From Anseranas semipalmata (taxonomy: Eukaryota; Chordata; Aves; Anseriformes; Anseranatidae), in the NCBI GenBank assembly GCA_013399115.1, contig VXAA01005207.1:6790-70789 (forward strand): a DNA stretch of 64,000 nt. Direction: 5' to 3'. The notes below the pieces were generated by a model that had not been told where the DNA came from, searched no databases, and saw only the letters and a program-made list of their open reading frames with translations. Both the position numbers and the translations under genes were made by a program. This document shows positions 37,611 through 49,046 of this stretch, piece by piece; position 1 is the stretch's first letter; each line of letters starts with the position of its first letter.

Positions 37611-39029
37611 TTGTTGTTGGTGGTGGTGGTTTTTTTTCCTCCATGACCATCTACATTTTCCGTTTCACTACTACAGTATTGTCAGCTAAATCGATAACAT
37701 CTGCTTTATGGTCTCAAGTGCCTTAGCTTTGCTGACAAGCGTTTGAGTGCAGACTGCTCTCATATATTAGAGGTGGATAGTGGGAAAACAGCTGAAGGTA
37801 GGAATATCCAAACCTATTGCCTGCTGCAGATGGTCTAGATGGGTTTATTGTGCCACAATGAGGAAGAAATGAGAAGAAAGGAAGAATTGAGGAAGAAAGC
37901 AAGCAGTGTAGTATGCCTTTGAACCATGGTTTGGCTGGTCAGATTTTAGACTTCTTTTAGAAACTCCATCACAGATAGAGCTTTTTGCCTACTGAAAACT
38001 GCAGTCCAATGCAGATCTAATGTTTCTAATGTCAGTCTCAGCAGGGAGTCTCTCAGTCCTCTTTCTGGAAGTCTGTAGGATATTAGTGAGGCTATGTCAT
38101 TCCCTGATAGGGTTTCCCTGTGTCACAGTAGGAGGCAAGGCACCAAGGTGCCTCAATGACTGTAATGTCAAGACCTGATCTTTTCTCCTTGTCTGTGAAA
38201 AGAGTTCTCTGTAGCCAAATCTTCCACACCTGAAGGTTGGGATATGCCTGTTGCCATTCAAGCTGGACAGTTTGTGCATCAGTGAAGTGGGGTGAGGATC
38301 ACAAGACTTGTCAGACATGACAAGATCTTCACGCTTACAAGGCCTTGAGTATCATGTCTTAGTGATTTGGCTAGGTTCTGCAGTGATCAGCTTCACCAGG
38401 CCAGGGTGCAACCCAGCCCCAGTATACCACTGGCAGAGCGTGGCTGAAAGCATCTCCCTGCATGTTGTCACCTATGGGAAAAGTTATTGGCAGCACCAAT
38501 CTAGGACAAGACTGGGCAGTATTTGCAGGACAGACTACATTGATGTTATGCAGTCCCAGGCCTTTGGCACAGGGCTTGGTACCTATTCCTGCATGCAGAC
38601 ATGTTCCTAGATGGAAGGTTGATTCAGTATCTTCAAGGTAGCAGCCATCATCTGCATCTCTCTGGGTATTTGAGGCCTTGGGAGGTACCTAGAGAGACAC
38701 AGCAGGGTCCAGACATGCAGCTGTATGTAACCACTGCTGCCACATCAGAAAATATTTTTTTGTGAGCAGATCAGGCTCTCTGTGCACTGATCAGGATCCC
38801 CTCAAGATGGATGGGAGCACTGCTTGTTTTCCAGCTGAAATATGTCCCTGCTGGGCAAGGGTGATGTGCTTGAGCTACTCTTGGCCTTTATATTAAACAC
38901 TTCAACTGCTCTGCTCTTTATTCTCTAGTGGTTTTTTGTTGTTGTTGTTATTTTGTTTTGTTTGGATTTGGTTTGTTTTTGTTTTTTTAAAAAAAAACAG
39001 TACTCATGTACCTCTCTGCTGTTTTTTCA
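37611..39029. other. Non-coding, nothing recognised
   Basis: It starts with a GTTGTTGGTGGTGG-type simple stretch after the CR1 tail. A purine-rich patch at 37858-37905 (GAGGAAGAAATGAGAAG) and a GTT/T-rich then A-rich run at 38930-38998 are the only notable features. Confidence 0.5.
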
Positions 39030-39800
39030 CTAGACTGAGCTCTTCTGGTCTCCTATCATAAAACTTCACATCCCATTCATGACCTGTACAGCCTTCTCTG
39101 AACCCAGCCCATGTTGAGACCATGTTTTGGACCTGCACACACTTTTCCAGATGAGTGTTTGTAAAGCCTTGCCCTTATTGCTTCTCTCTGTTTGCTGAGA
39201 GCACCTCCCCAGTTTCATTTATCTTTTCTTCCTTTGTCTCATTTCTACCTGTTAAGCTCTCCACTTCCAGCAGGAATTCTTGGTATTATGGCTTAAATAC
39301 ATACCCCTGCCCATGGCACTGTTAACTTCATGTCCATTTCATTATCCTGGTCCTTAAGACCCCCTCTTCCTTATGGGTCAGGCTCCTTGATGACCCCATG
39401 ATCTTCCCAGTGATGTCCCAGTTTTCTGTGACCACAGTGACACCTCTCAGACTGCCATCTTCCATTTTTTTTTCAGCATATTTCTTTCTTCGTTGTATCT
39501 GGCCAGTAACAAAACCTAAAGGTAGTCAGTCCTAAGGAACAGGCTGTAAGGAACTTCATTAGAATCACCACTCCACACTCACTTTGCAGCAAAACCCCTC
39601 ACATCTTCCTCTCTGGCTGGCAGCTCATCGTGTTTTGTTCACCATCACTTCCAGTCTGACTACAGATTTCTCAGCATACCAAGTGCTTTGCTGAAATCCT
39701 GGCGGATTGATATTAATTTGAATTTCTTTCTCTAAACAGTGATTTTATTGAAGAGAACTGCCAGTTTGGCTGGCATAGTCATGCTCTGATAATGCTGCAG
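39030..39800 (-). mobile_element. Very old CR1/L3-group LINE remnant
   Basis: Several weak blocks occur in the antisense order of CR1/L3 ORF2. Near 39030-39180 are TAGACTGAGCTCTTCTGG, TGTACAGCCTTCTCTGAACC and TTTTCCAGATGAGTG. Near 39679-39699 is CAAGTGCTTTGCTGAAATCC, the best block. Near 39763-39798 is GTTTGGCTGGCATAGTCATG. The last two match the well-known LINE stretches upstream of the active site. No frame survives. It is much older than the other copies and could predate birds. Confidence 0.5.
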
Positions 39801-41705
39801 CATTTTATGTCGTTTCCAATTTATGTTTTTTATTTTGTTCCCAGTTTACTTTAGAAGCCTTGAGTTCTGTTGTAGCTGGACTACTTAGAGCCTGTAGTTG
39901 CTTGTATCTCTATTTTTCTTTCTTCAGTCCAGTAAATATATTTGCTGTTCTCCAGAAAGAGAAGAAGAATAATCAGTGGCCTGTAATAATGTATTCTGGC
40001 TCAACATTATCATTAACAATACCAACTAAAGATTCCTGACTAGGACATCTGTGCCTGCTGTGACCCAGCTGGTCCACCTGCCAGTGAGGTTTGCCTCTCC
40101 AGTGATTTCCAGGTAATCTGTAGCAAAATAAGACACCAGCTTCCCTTCCCTTTGTCCAACAGCTTTCCTCTGAAGTCCAAACTCTCTGAGCTGCCGGTCA
40201 CACTCCCTGGGCTGGGAACTGAGTTGTTATGTCTGGGCAGTGTAGTTGGACAGAAACAACACCCTCTCTGCAGCATTAAACTCCTTGGGCAGACAGGATT
40301 GTGAGAGTGTACAGCCTCTTTGCATCTGCCTCATCTGCTGAATCTAGCTGCAGCAAGTAACTTTCAGCAGACAACCTGAGCCTCTCCCACCTCTGTATGC
40401 CTGACTGTGATATGTGGCCTGGTCTGTCAGTCCTCTGCTCCCATAAGTATTGCTGAGTTTCTGGAAAACGCAGCCAGAATCCATAGAGAACCTGGGCTCT
40501 ATAGTTTCTGGAGTACACAGGTCATCATTGTAATGATGCCTGCACCTCTGGGAGTCAGGTGTAGCCCCTGCAGTCTATATATCCCACTCCTGGAATAGAT
40601 TCCCAGATAAATTTGGGTTATGATGAGAAGAATGAAAGTATGAATCAGTGATTTAAGGAAAAATATGGTGAGGGAGGTGGCAGTGATCTCACACTGAGAT
40701 CACAGTTAAGGCAGAGCAAACGGTATAGAGACAGTGGTTAAATCTAAGTGCCTTAACTCGGCCCTGGAGCAGCACCAGGCTGGAGCCAAGCAATGAAGAC
40801 CCCCGGATTGTAGCAGTGCGATTAGAAAAGCTGCGCTGTAACCTCTCAGGTAATGTCAATGCAGCTGATGCACAGTGCAGGGCCAGGCTGGGTACCACGG
40901 CAACCTGCACTGGCCACAGGCTTGCTCTCAGTGTCGGGGTGCTGTGGGAGCAGGCAGACAGAGGTACGTGAGTTTGGAGCACGCTGTTGAGTCGTCGGGA
41001 GAGTGGAACAGGCACTGTGCATGGGTTGATCCCTTCCAGAGGTGGCTTTCTGTTCCCACTGATGCAGCTGCAAATGGGATTCACTGCATTTCTCATTCAG
41101 GTACAGCTGTTAAGTGTTTGAGGATAATGTAATCCCTAAATTGATGGAAGGGACGAGGCATCTTGGGCAGACCAAAGACCAAGAGTGAGTGGTCCGTGGC
41201 ATGGAGAACACCCACATGTTCCCCATTGGCAATAGACTAGCAATTCCCCCTTTGGCAGTAGAAGAGGTCAAAAGGTCTTCAGGATGGTGGAAGTGTCTCT
41301 GCTGGTGCCTGAAGGAAGATACTGAGGTCTCTGGTTGCATCAGGATACAGTCACAGTAATATAGAAGAGTACTATCTGCCAAAGTTGAGCAATTAGTTTC
41401 AAGACCTTGTAGTACTCCCACCCTTCCAGATAGCCAGCACAGCCCTGAGGAGCCAGCTTGGCAGTCAGAGAATGTCTTAGTCTACAGAGGTAGTGACTGT
41501 GCAGCCTGGTTTCACCACTGAGATTAATGAGGCTGATTGCACCCATGCAAGTGCCTTTGGCCAGGGCTGGAGTTCGTGTTGCCTGGGGAGGAATGACCCC
41601 CTGATCTCCACTGGGCCAAGAGTATTCTCAGTCAGAGCACAGCAAACAGAAACTAAGGATCTGCAAAGGTTGCTCCTTCTTCTGGGGAACCTGCTAATTT
41701 TTTAG
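39801..41705. other. Non-coding stretch, no gene recognised
   Basis: Unique sequence. A small perfect palindrome, GTGATCTCA-CAC-TGAGATCAC, lies at 40683-40703. The block at 40780-40960 has a few CpGs and a GGTACCACGGCAACC string reminiscent of an RFX half-site. Frames up to about 135 codons on the minus strand are unrecognised. Confidence 0.5.
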
Positions 41706-42365
41706 TCGAAAAAAAAAGTGTATGGCTGCTGGAAGCGGGGTTGGGCAACATGGGAGGACTACAGAGATGCTGTTCACCTCTGTAGGGAGAAAATTCGTGT
41801 GGCCAAAGCTGAATTAGAGTTGAAGCTGGCCAGTACTGTGGGGGACAATAAAAAGTTTTTGTTTTTTTTTTAAATAAGTTGACAGCAAAAGGAGGACCAG
41901 AGAAAACATTTGTTCCATTACTTGATGAGGATGGTCACCTCACAAACAGGGACATAGACAAAGCAGAAACATTTAACGCCTTCTTCACCTCTGTCTTCAA
42001 CATGGATGATGGACTCTGGGACCCCAGGTGCCCTGAGTTGGAGGACCGTGGCTGCGGTAATGATAAACTCCCAGCCAGCACCAAATTTGTGTGGGATTTG
42101 CTGTTCCACCTGGATGCATACAGGTCCATGGAGCCTGATGGGATTCATCCCAGAGTATTCAGAGAGCTGGCTGATGTCATTGTGAGACCTGTCAACTATT
42201 TTTCAAAGGTCTTGGGAATCTGGAGAGGTCCTGGTTGACTGGTAGCTGACAAACGTCATTACAATTTTCAAGAAGGGCAAGAAAGAAGACCCTGGTAATT
42301 ACAGACCTGTCAGTCTCACTTCAGTGCCTGGTAAAATTATGGAGTAGATTATTCTGGGAGTTATT
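41706..42365 (+). mobile_element. CR1 LINE ORF2 fragment (upstream of and into RT)
   Basis: Translation across this segment gives the linker between the endonuclease and reverse transcriptase domains of CR1 ORF2, including KIRVAKAELELKLAS (broken frame), LLDEDGHLTNRDIDKAETFN, AFFTSVFN and DGIHPRVFRELADVI. It then continues out of frame into [20 protein letters not shown], the start of the reverse transcriptase. A stretch of Ts at 41860-41871 and other changes break the frame, and an in-frame stop follows the GPG residues at 42238. The element stops abruptly at about 42365, where an oppositely oriented CR1 piece begins. Confidence 0.9.
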
Positions 42366-42668
42366 CTGTTGTGACACAAGTGTAGGACCCGGCACTTGGC
42401 CTTGTTGAACGTCATACAGTTGGCCTCGGCCCATCAGTCCAGCCTATCCAGATCCTTCTGCAGAGCCTTCCTCCCCTCAAGGAGATCAACACTCCCACCT
42501 AACTTGGTGTCATCTGCAAACTTACTGAGGGTACACTCAATCCCCTCATCCAGATCATTGATAAAGATATTGAAGAGAACTGGGCCCAGTACTGAGCTAT
42601 GGGGGATACCACTTGTGACCAGCCTCCAACTGGATTTAATTCCATTCACTGCAACTCTTTGGGCCTGA
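42366..42668 (-). mobile_element. CR1 LINE reverse transcriptase fragment, inverted
   Basis: Minus-strand translation (42434-42649) gives a reverse transcriptase core: [20 protein letters not shown] (motif B, where PQGS is usual and PHSS is seen), [20 protein letters not shown], the intact catalytic FADDTKLGG (motif C), and [13 protein letters not shown]. It continues toward the LHL box. Both ends are truncated: there is no 3' UTR or tail, and the region between this piece and the end of the plus-strand segment (roughly 75-90 codons, with motif A) is missing. It lies head-on with the plus-strand fragment at 41706-42365. Confidence 0.9.
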
Positions 42669-43985
42669 CCATCTTAATATGGTCAAAGCTGTAGGCACGA
42701 AGAAAAATCTAAGTGATGTGCAAGATGCAGATAACCTTTGCTTATTCCCAGCTTGCAGTTATATTGAGCTGATTATTACTGCCTAAACTCTTCCATTTGC
42801 CCTTTCCTTCTTTCATTCCCAAATAACAGACTCTAGAGACATCTCAGTTCCTTCCCGTCAAAGCCAGAATCTGAATTAATTATGTGCTAAGAAAATAAAG
42901 ATAGCTCAACAGACTTTAAATCTAGGAGAACAGCGTGTTAAAGAGACTGAACAAATCACATTACTTTGTGTGCAGTTTTAGGGCTGGCAGAAATAAATCT
43001 CCCATCAATTTATTGATGGTGACAAATTCTTTCAGAAAGAGCCTACTCAGGGAATGTTTCTCTTTATCACTAGACTCTCTGTGTGAATTATCTAGGACCA
43101 GATTAATGTGTCCTGGTGAAGGTGTCAACACAATTTGTGTCCCTGAGCCTCCCTGCCACCTGGACTGCCACATTACTTGAACATATCTGTTGAAAACCAT
43201 GTTGTCTTCTGGATGCTTCTCCCTCTGCAGCTGTCAGGGTCTGGGTGACTCAGGTAGATGGGTGTCCCCAGATGGAGAGTACCTTTGAGGTCGAGTCAAG
43301 GACACAGCCTGTTTTAGACTACATATGAAATCTACCAGTGTAGACCCATGACAAGAAAAGAGCATCCAGAAAGCTGCCAGGTCGCCATTGTTGATGGCTC
43401 AGTTTCTGCTGATGAGTGTCACCAAGGCAGTGCTCATGTGGCTGGTGGGACCAAGCCCCTGGACCCTGGTTGATGTTAATGTGCCCAGGTCCACCAGTGG
43501 TCTCCCTGCCTCTGCACAGCCAAGGCTCAAGGATGGACTGAGGGCAGGGCTTGTGCAGGAGACATCCATATAATACTCTGTATTGCTTACCAGCAGGTCT
43601 ATCAGAAAACCACCTTGATTCAAATAGAAAATAGATGGTTTTGACTGAAAGCTTTGGGAAGTTGTTTCAGAGGATGATTGTATGCAGCCATGGATACATT
43701 CCCCATTTGTTGCTCTCACTTTAGCTCCAAGTTTTCCTTGTTTGTGAGCTGTCTGAAGAGCCCTTAAGAGTCTTCTCCCTGGGACTTAAGGCCTGGATTT
43801 CTTCCTTAGGTTTATCTGCATTGCCTGGTCCCTGGAAACTATTGCTACAGGACCTTTTCCCCCCTTCTTGGCCTCCTCTGAACTCCTCCCAGCTTCTCAG
43901 CCTCTTGTTTGTTTTGTGTCCTCCACCCAGTGTTCGCACCCCAGCCCAAGATATATTCCCCAAGCGGGGATCCTTGCTTATCACA
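42669..43985. other. Non-coding, nothing recognised
   Basis: Unique sequence. AT-rich parts at about 42700-43080 include GAATTAATTATGTGC. No gene is recognised. Confidence 0.5.
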
Positions 43986-44802
43986 TGAATCACAGAATCA
44001 CAGAATGGTTGAGGTTGCAAGGGACCTCTGGAGATCATCTAGTCCAAGCCCCCTGACAAGCAGGGTCACCTAGAGCATGTTGCACAGGATCACATCCAGG
44101 CGGGTTTTGAGTATCTCCAAAGAAGGAGACTCCACAGCCTCTCTGGGCAACCTGTTCCAGTGCTCTGTCACCCTCACAGTGAAGAAATGCTTTCTCATAT
44201 TCAGCCAGAAGTTCCTGTGTTTCAGTTTGTGCCCATTGCCTCTTGTCCTGTCGCTGGGCACCACTGAGAAGAGACCGGCCCCATCCTCTTGACACCCTCC
44301 CTTCAGATATTTGTAAGCACTGATAAGATCCCCTCTCAGCCTTCTCTTCTCCAAGCTAAACAGGCCCAGCTCTCTCAGCCTCTCCTTGTAGGAGAGATGC
44401 TCCAGTCCCCTCATCATCATTGTAGCTCTCCGCTGGACCCGCTCCAGGAGCTCCATGTCCCTCTTGTACTGGGGAGCCCAGAACTGGACACAATGCTCCA
44501 GGTGTGGCCTCACCAGGGCTGAGTAGAAGGGGAGGATCACCTCCCTCGCCCTGCTGGCAACGCTCCTCCCAGTGCACACCAGGATACCATTGGCCTTCTT
44601 GGCCACAAGGGCACAGTGCTGGCTCTTGGTTAACCTGCAGTCCAAGGGGACTCTCAGGTCCTTCTCCACAGAGCTGCTTTCCAGCAGGTCAGCTCCCAAC
44701 CTGTACTGGTGCTTGGGGTTATTCCTCCCTAGGTGCAGGACCCTGCACTTGCCTTTGTTGAACTTCATGAGGTTCCTCACCGCCCAGTGCTCCAGCCTGT
44801 CA
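43986..44802 (-). mobile_element. CR1 LINE, 5'-truncated 3' copy with open C-terminal frame
   Basis: It starts (plus strand) with the antisense tail GAATCACAGAATCACAGAAT. An open frame of 236 codons (44780 to 44070) covers the C-terminal part of ORF2: [77 protein letters not shown] and a stop after LCNML. The copy breaks off just after CCAGCCTGTCAAG at 44802, within the end of the reverse transcriptase. The uninterrupted frame and near identity to the 36447 copy indicate a fairly recent insertion. It lacks the catalytic FADD motif and cannot act alone. Confidence 0.95.
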
Positions 44803-45300
44803 AGTTAAGCCACGTTACCTCTGTGTTACTTCATGAAGCCCCCTTTGCACCTCTGGGATGAGTGCATGGAGTTATGGGGACAATTTTGGACAATTTTGCT
44901 GGTCTGATTGGTGTTGACTTTGATCTGGTGTCTGAATAGACATGGGGAGGTCAGCCCCATCTGCACAAATCAGTTGGGCTACAAGGTGTGAAATCTTCTA
45001 CAGCTTGAAGATGCCTGTTTAGGGTGGTGATGGAGGGCATGTTTTTATCCAGGTCTGTGACAACAAGGGAAAGGGAGACCCTGGAACTTTGTCAGAAAGT
45101 GCCCAAGTTCCTTCATGTCTGGACCACGACTGCAGACCTACAGCATGAGACTCAGCTGTCTGGGCAGCAAGCTGAGAGACCCCAGCAGAGACCTCCAGGG
45201 AGCAAAAATCAGTCTTCTGTTGGTTCGGAGCCTGGCCAAGGGGGTCACAGCCTGGGCATTGTGTGCCTGCCCAGATACCTCTAGTTACTCAGCAGCTACA
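44803..45300. other. Non-coding, nothing recognised
   Basis: Ordinary unique sequence between the CR1 copy and an AT-rich block, with no recognisable gene. Confidence 0.5.
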
Positions 45301-45530
45301 CTCCAGCTTAACAGGGAGAAAAGAAAAGTTAATTTATTATTGCAAACGGCTTAGAAGTAATTAATTGATCTTGTCAAAGGCAAGGGATAATTCCATGGCT
45401 GTATAATCCCAGCAGAAAGACACTTCTTGTCCCCTGACAAGGCAGCTTTGATACAGCTATTTCAGTAACACATGCTGAAGTCAGGAAGGGGACATTTTAT
45501 TTAATGATTCACGCTAATTATGATGAAGCA
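45301..45530. promoter_or_regulatory. AT-rich block with homeodomain/TCF-like motifs
   Basis: It contains GTTAATTTATTATTGC, AGTAATTAATTGATC, CTTTGATAC (TCF/LEF-like), TTTAATGATTCACGCTAATTA and ATGATGAAG within about 230 bases. The composition contrasts with the flanks. It is a plausible enhancer-type element, inferred from motif density only. Confidence 0.3.
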
Positions 45531-47390
45531 GGCAAGCTCCCTCTCTGCCCCACAGCACAGTGGCAGCCAGGCCTTTCATGTCAGCACCACCTCCTTTGGC
45601 CTGCTTGCAGGGGGTGACATTGGGAGATGCTTTGTGAGAGTACTTAAGAACAGGTGTGCTTTTCACCAAATGTCAGAGTTCAGCACTCCTAATTTAGTGC
45701 TGGGCCAAGACCTGCACATTTATATCACTGCCTGTTTTTTTGTTTGTTTGTTTGTTTTTTTCTGGCAGAATTGTCACTGCTGGCCAGACAGCTCCTGGCA
45801 TGATGGTCCTGGTGGGCATCAAGTCCCAAGAGCCCTGTGGTGATGTTCACGGTAAATAGCTCCTGGACTTACAGCATCCTGTGGCCTAGGGGAGCAAAGA
45901 GCCCACCTTGCTGATGTATTCCCCTCCCCCCACTCAAAAGAAAAAGCCCCCTCCAAAAAAACCCCAAATCATGAAATAGCCCAAAGCCAACCCAAGAGAA
46001 GACACTCTCAAGATCTGCTTTCCAAGGCCATCAGACCTCATTATTTTTCTAGATGCATCGTGTACCTGGACATGATTGTTTGGGCTGTTGTTTCCTCCTG
46101 GCTATGGCTGCTGCAGGTGTCTGTGCCACTTCCAGGGCCTTGTAAGGGGAAGCAAACTGCACCAGGCCCATTCAGCGATGTCCATAATGGATGTCTACCC
46201 CCAAGAATAAGGTCCTACCACAACTCAAGACTGACAGCAAAGCCCCAATAACACTAGAGCATTTTGCAGCCCCTTACCTTTGCCTCTCTTCTGGGGAAAC
46301 TGAATCACTGCTGAGGGTCTCTCTGCTGTCTGTGTGCTGTGGGGAAGATGGGGACAGTCCTGAGTCCCCATCCAAGGGGTCTCAGCCTGTGCCACACAGG
46401 AAGGAAAGGGCCCTGGTGACCAGCAGGCCTGAGCGTCTGTGTATAAAACTGGTTGTGACAAAACTGAGCTGGAGATGAGAAGGCTCGTCATTATCAGATG
46501 GGGGGGAGGAAGAAGAAAACAACCTCCCACTACAGGAGGAGCAGGAACAGAGCTGCTATTTCAAGGACTTTAGCATATCCAGGCATCATATGACATGGCA
46601 CATACAAAAGCAGGGCTCTTGCATGCCTGTCTTCCTCAGCAGTTGTGTGCTCTAGATTCAGGCTAAAAAGACCAGGTCTTCCCTTACTTTTCTGTCTCTT
46701 GTAGAGTCGGGGTTGTCTAGTGGCTTCTGTTGTACAATCACATATTGTTTGTCTGGTGTTGTGTCCAATTCTACCTGTTTACAAGATCTTGTTGTGAGTC
46801 TTTCTGCAGGCTACATTTTTTGGAAGGAAGATTCTGGCTTAAATGAAATTGGAAGAAACTTACATTTCCCTCTTGTTGCAAAACAAACAAACAAAACCCA
46901 AACCTCTGTCTTTTAGAACACAATCTGAAACAAAACACACTGATGATTACCTTTTAATTGGCCCACCTTTGGCTATGGGAAGAAAATACCAGTTCATCTG
47001 GTGAGATGAGACTGAAACCAGCAACAAATTCCTCCAAAAACCCTGCCCTCACAGGTTGTCCTGTGGGGTCAGATGGTCAGTGGTGCCGAATCCTTGGACC
47101 CGGGCAGTCAAACTTAAAACCAAGGCACCTGCAATTCATGATGGCTACCTGTGCAAATATTGACCTGGGTTTCATCTCAGCTTTCATGTGTGTCTGATGA
47201 GGATCAAGATCCTTTCAGCCTCCTGTGGGTCTGGGAAGGTGGTTCTTCAGCACTCCTGGAGCTCAAGTCCAGCATAGCAACTGTGAGGGGTTTCACTGTC
47301 TTGTACTCCAAACAGGCTTGGATGGAGCATGTGGAACAGCAGGGCCAAACACTAAAAAAGGAAAATAAGCAGAGACATTGAACAGCTGCC
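45531..47390. other. Non-coding stretch, no gene recognised
   Basis: A TTTG/T-rich simple run lies at 45734-45761. No coding family is recognised, and open frames stay below about 108 codons. Confidence 0.5.
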
Positions 47391-47726
47391 TAGGCATAGG
47401 AAGAAATAGTGAGTGATTGTGCCATTAATTGCTGTATCATAACGTTATTGCAGAAGGGAGCCGAGACAAATCTCTGACCAGCTAATCCAGGCTTTCAAGA
47501 GGCTTGACCTTGCAGCATCAATAATATCCCTTAGCTGTTGGTTTGGGGACTTAATTCAGCAGCTGCCAAGGACCTGGACCACCCTTTGACATCACTGTTC
47601 AGTGAGGAGAGCAGAGTCACTTCTCTGCTTTACTGGACACCTTCTGGAGGGTTCAGGGAGGGCTTTGGCTTTGGCTACAGTGTCTAAGAGATCTTTTTCC
47701 TAAAGCAGGATCTGCTTCAGAAGACA
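47391..47726. promoter_or_regulatory. Candidate conserved non-coding block
   Basis: It contains TGCCATTAATTGCTG, TATCATAACGTTATTG (a near-palindromic AACGTT centre), ATCAATAATATCC and CTTAATTCAGCAGCTGCC (a homeodomain core beside a CAGCTG E-box). Regulatory function is inferred only from motif clustering. Confidence 0.25.
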
Positions 47727-47814
47727 TCCCTGCCTATGACAGGGAGGTTGGAACCAGATGATCTTTAAGGTCCCTTCCAACCCAAACCATTCAATGATTC
47801 TATGATTCTATGAA
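47727..47814 (+). mobile_element. CR1 LINE 3' end
   Basis: CATCCCTGCCTATGACAGGG, GGTTGGAACCAGATGATC, TTTAAGGTCCCTTCCAACCC and two ATTCTATG tail units form a clear CR1 3' terminus, under 100 bp long. The copy is heavily 5'-truncated. The tail unit (ATTCTATG) differs from that of the 37610 copy (ATTCTGTG), so it belongs to another subfamily. Confidence 0.92.
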
Positions 47815-48909
47815 AGCACACCCTGGTTTGCAGCATGCTCTAGGACTTGGAGGTATCTGGGAACAATCAGGTTCTATTGCAGCAAGATACTCAGTATTAT
47901 TCATTTGCTTATGGCTTGGTCTTTGGTGACAGCTCCAAGACTTGCATCCCAACCTTGTGTAAGGCGCTTACCAGGCCCCATGAGCTTTTGTGCTCTTTCT
48001 CTTGGTTACTAGCAATGAAACAGTTTGTCTTCAAGAGAATTATATGGACCAGGTGGGAGACAGGTTTTGACAGAGATGACAGATGTTAGGCCCAAAAATC
48101 AAGCCAGAAGAGAAGCAATATTAGATATCTGAGGGCATTATGGGCTGAAGAGATCATGGGGAGAGATGCTATAGTCTGTCACAAATGCTGAGACATCCCA
48201 GCAGGCCTCATGTTGAAATGGAATTGGATTACACTTCCTGAAGCAGCAAAGGCTACTGTGTCACAAAGTTTGACTCCTGGTAGCAGCTTGACTTTGCTTA
48301 TTGCCAGAGAAACTGGACAAACTTAGATGATCAAGTAGGAGGTCTTGATAGTCCATCATCAACAGCCCACTGACCAATGCCAGCCATCAAAGCCACAGCA
48401 ACTGATGCCATATCCATCGTGGATTTTCCTATCTGCCTCTCTTAGGCAGAAGTTGTGACAGTAGCAGCCATCAGGAGAAAAGAGAAAGACTACTGGGTCT
48501 GTGCTTCCGCTGTGCACACCAGTGCCTGAAGTTGACACGCATGTGCCAGGCCTGCATTAAGAACTCGAGACCATTAAGTTCTTAAGTAATTAAAAACATT
48601 GCTGCACGTAGGACCTGTGAAGAACAAGCTCTAAAACAGGATACTGGAGGACAGCAGAAGTGACCTGCCATGGACCAGCCATTTGAACACAGCTGAACAG
48701 CAGGAGCAGCTATGAGAACCCTGAGCATGATGTCCAGCCTGTACTCCTCGTTGGAGCCACGTGTCAGCATACTGGAGCCCAACAGGAGAGTCAAGCCTAC
48801 CTATGTCCAGACCTTGATGACAAGCAGAGAGGACTTTGGAACTGGCTGTCAGCAAAAGCACAAAGATCTCAAGATCTCAGACCTGTTTGGGAAAACCTCT
48901 GAGCAACTG
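47815..48909. other. Non-coding, nothing recognised
   Basis: Unique sequence of ordinary composition between a CR1 tail and a polypyrimidine tract. No gene is recognised. Confidence 0.5.
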
Positions 48910-49046
48910 TTTTTTCTTTCTTTCTTTTTCTTTTTCTTTTTCTTTTTCTTTTTCTTTTTCTTTTTCTTTTTCTTTTTCTTTTTCTTTTTCTTTTTCTTTT
49001 TCTTTTCCTTTTCCTTTTCCTTTTCCTTTTCCTTTTCCTTTTTTTC
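48910..49046. repeat. Pure polypyrimidine microsatellite, TTTTTC then TTTTCC
   Basis: 137 bases contain only T and C. The array starts with TTTC-type units, continues as about a dozen TTTTTC units, then switches to TTTTCC units near 49003 and ends TTTTTTTC before AGGT. Long mirror-symmetric homopyrimidine tracts can form triplex (H-DNA) and often cause replication slippage. The Lys-Arg and Ser-Phe reading frames drawn through it are artefacts of the repeat. Confidence 0.97.

Noticed and set aside
40683..40703. 9-bp-arm palindrome GTGATCTCA-CAC-TGAGATCAC
   Set aside because: Arms this short are expected by chance in 64 kb. Nothing around it suggests an operator, terminator or small RNA.
44070..44780. 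236-codon minus frame as a host protein
   Set aside because: It is the CR1 ORF2 C-terminus with the CR1 tail attached, and it lacks the catalytic part.
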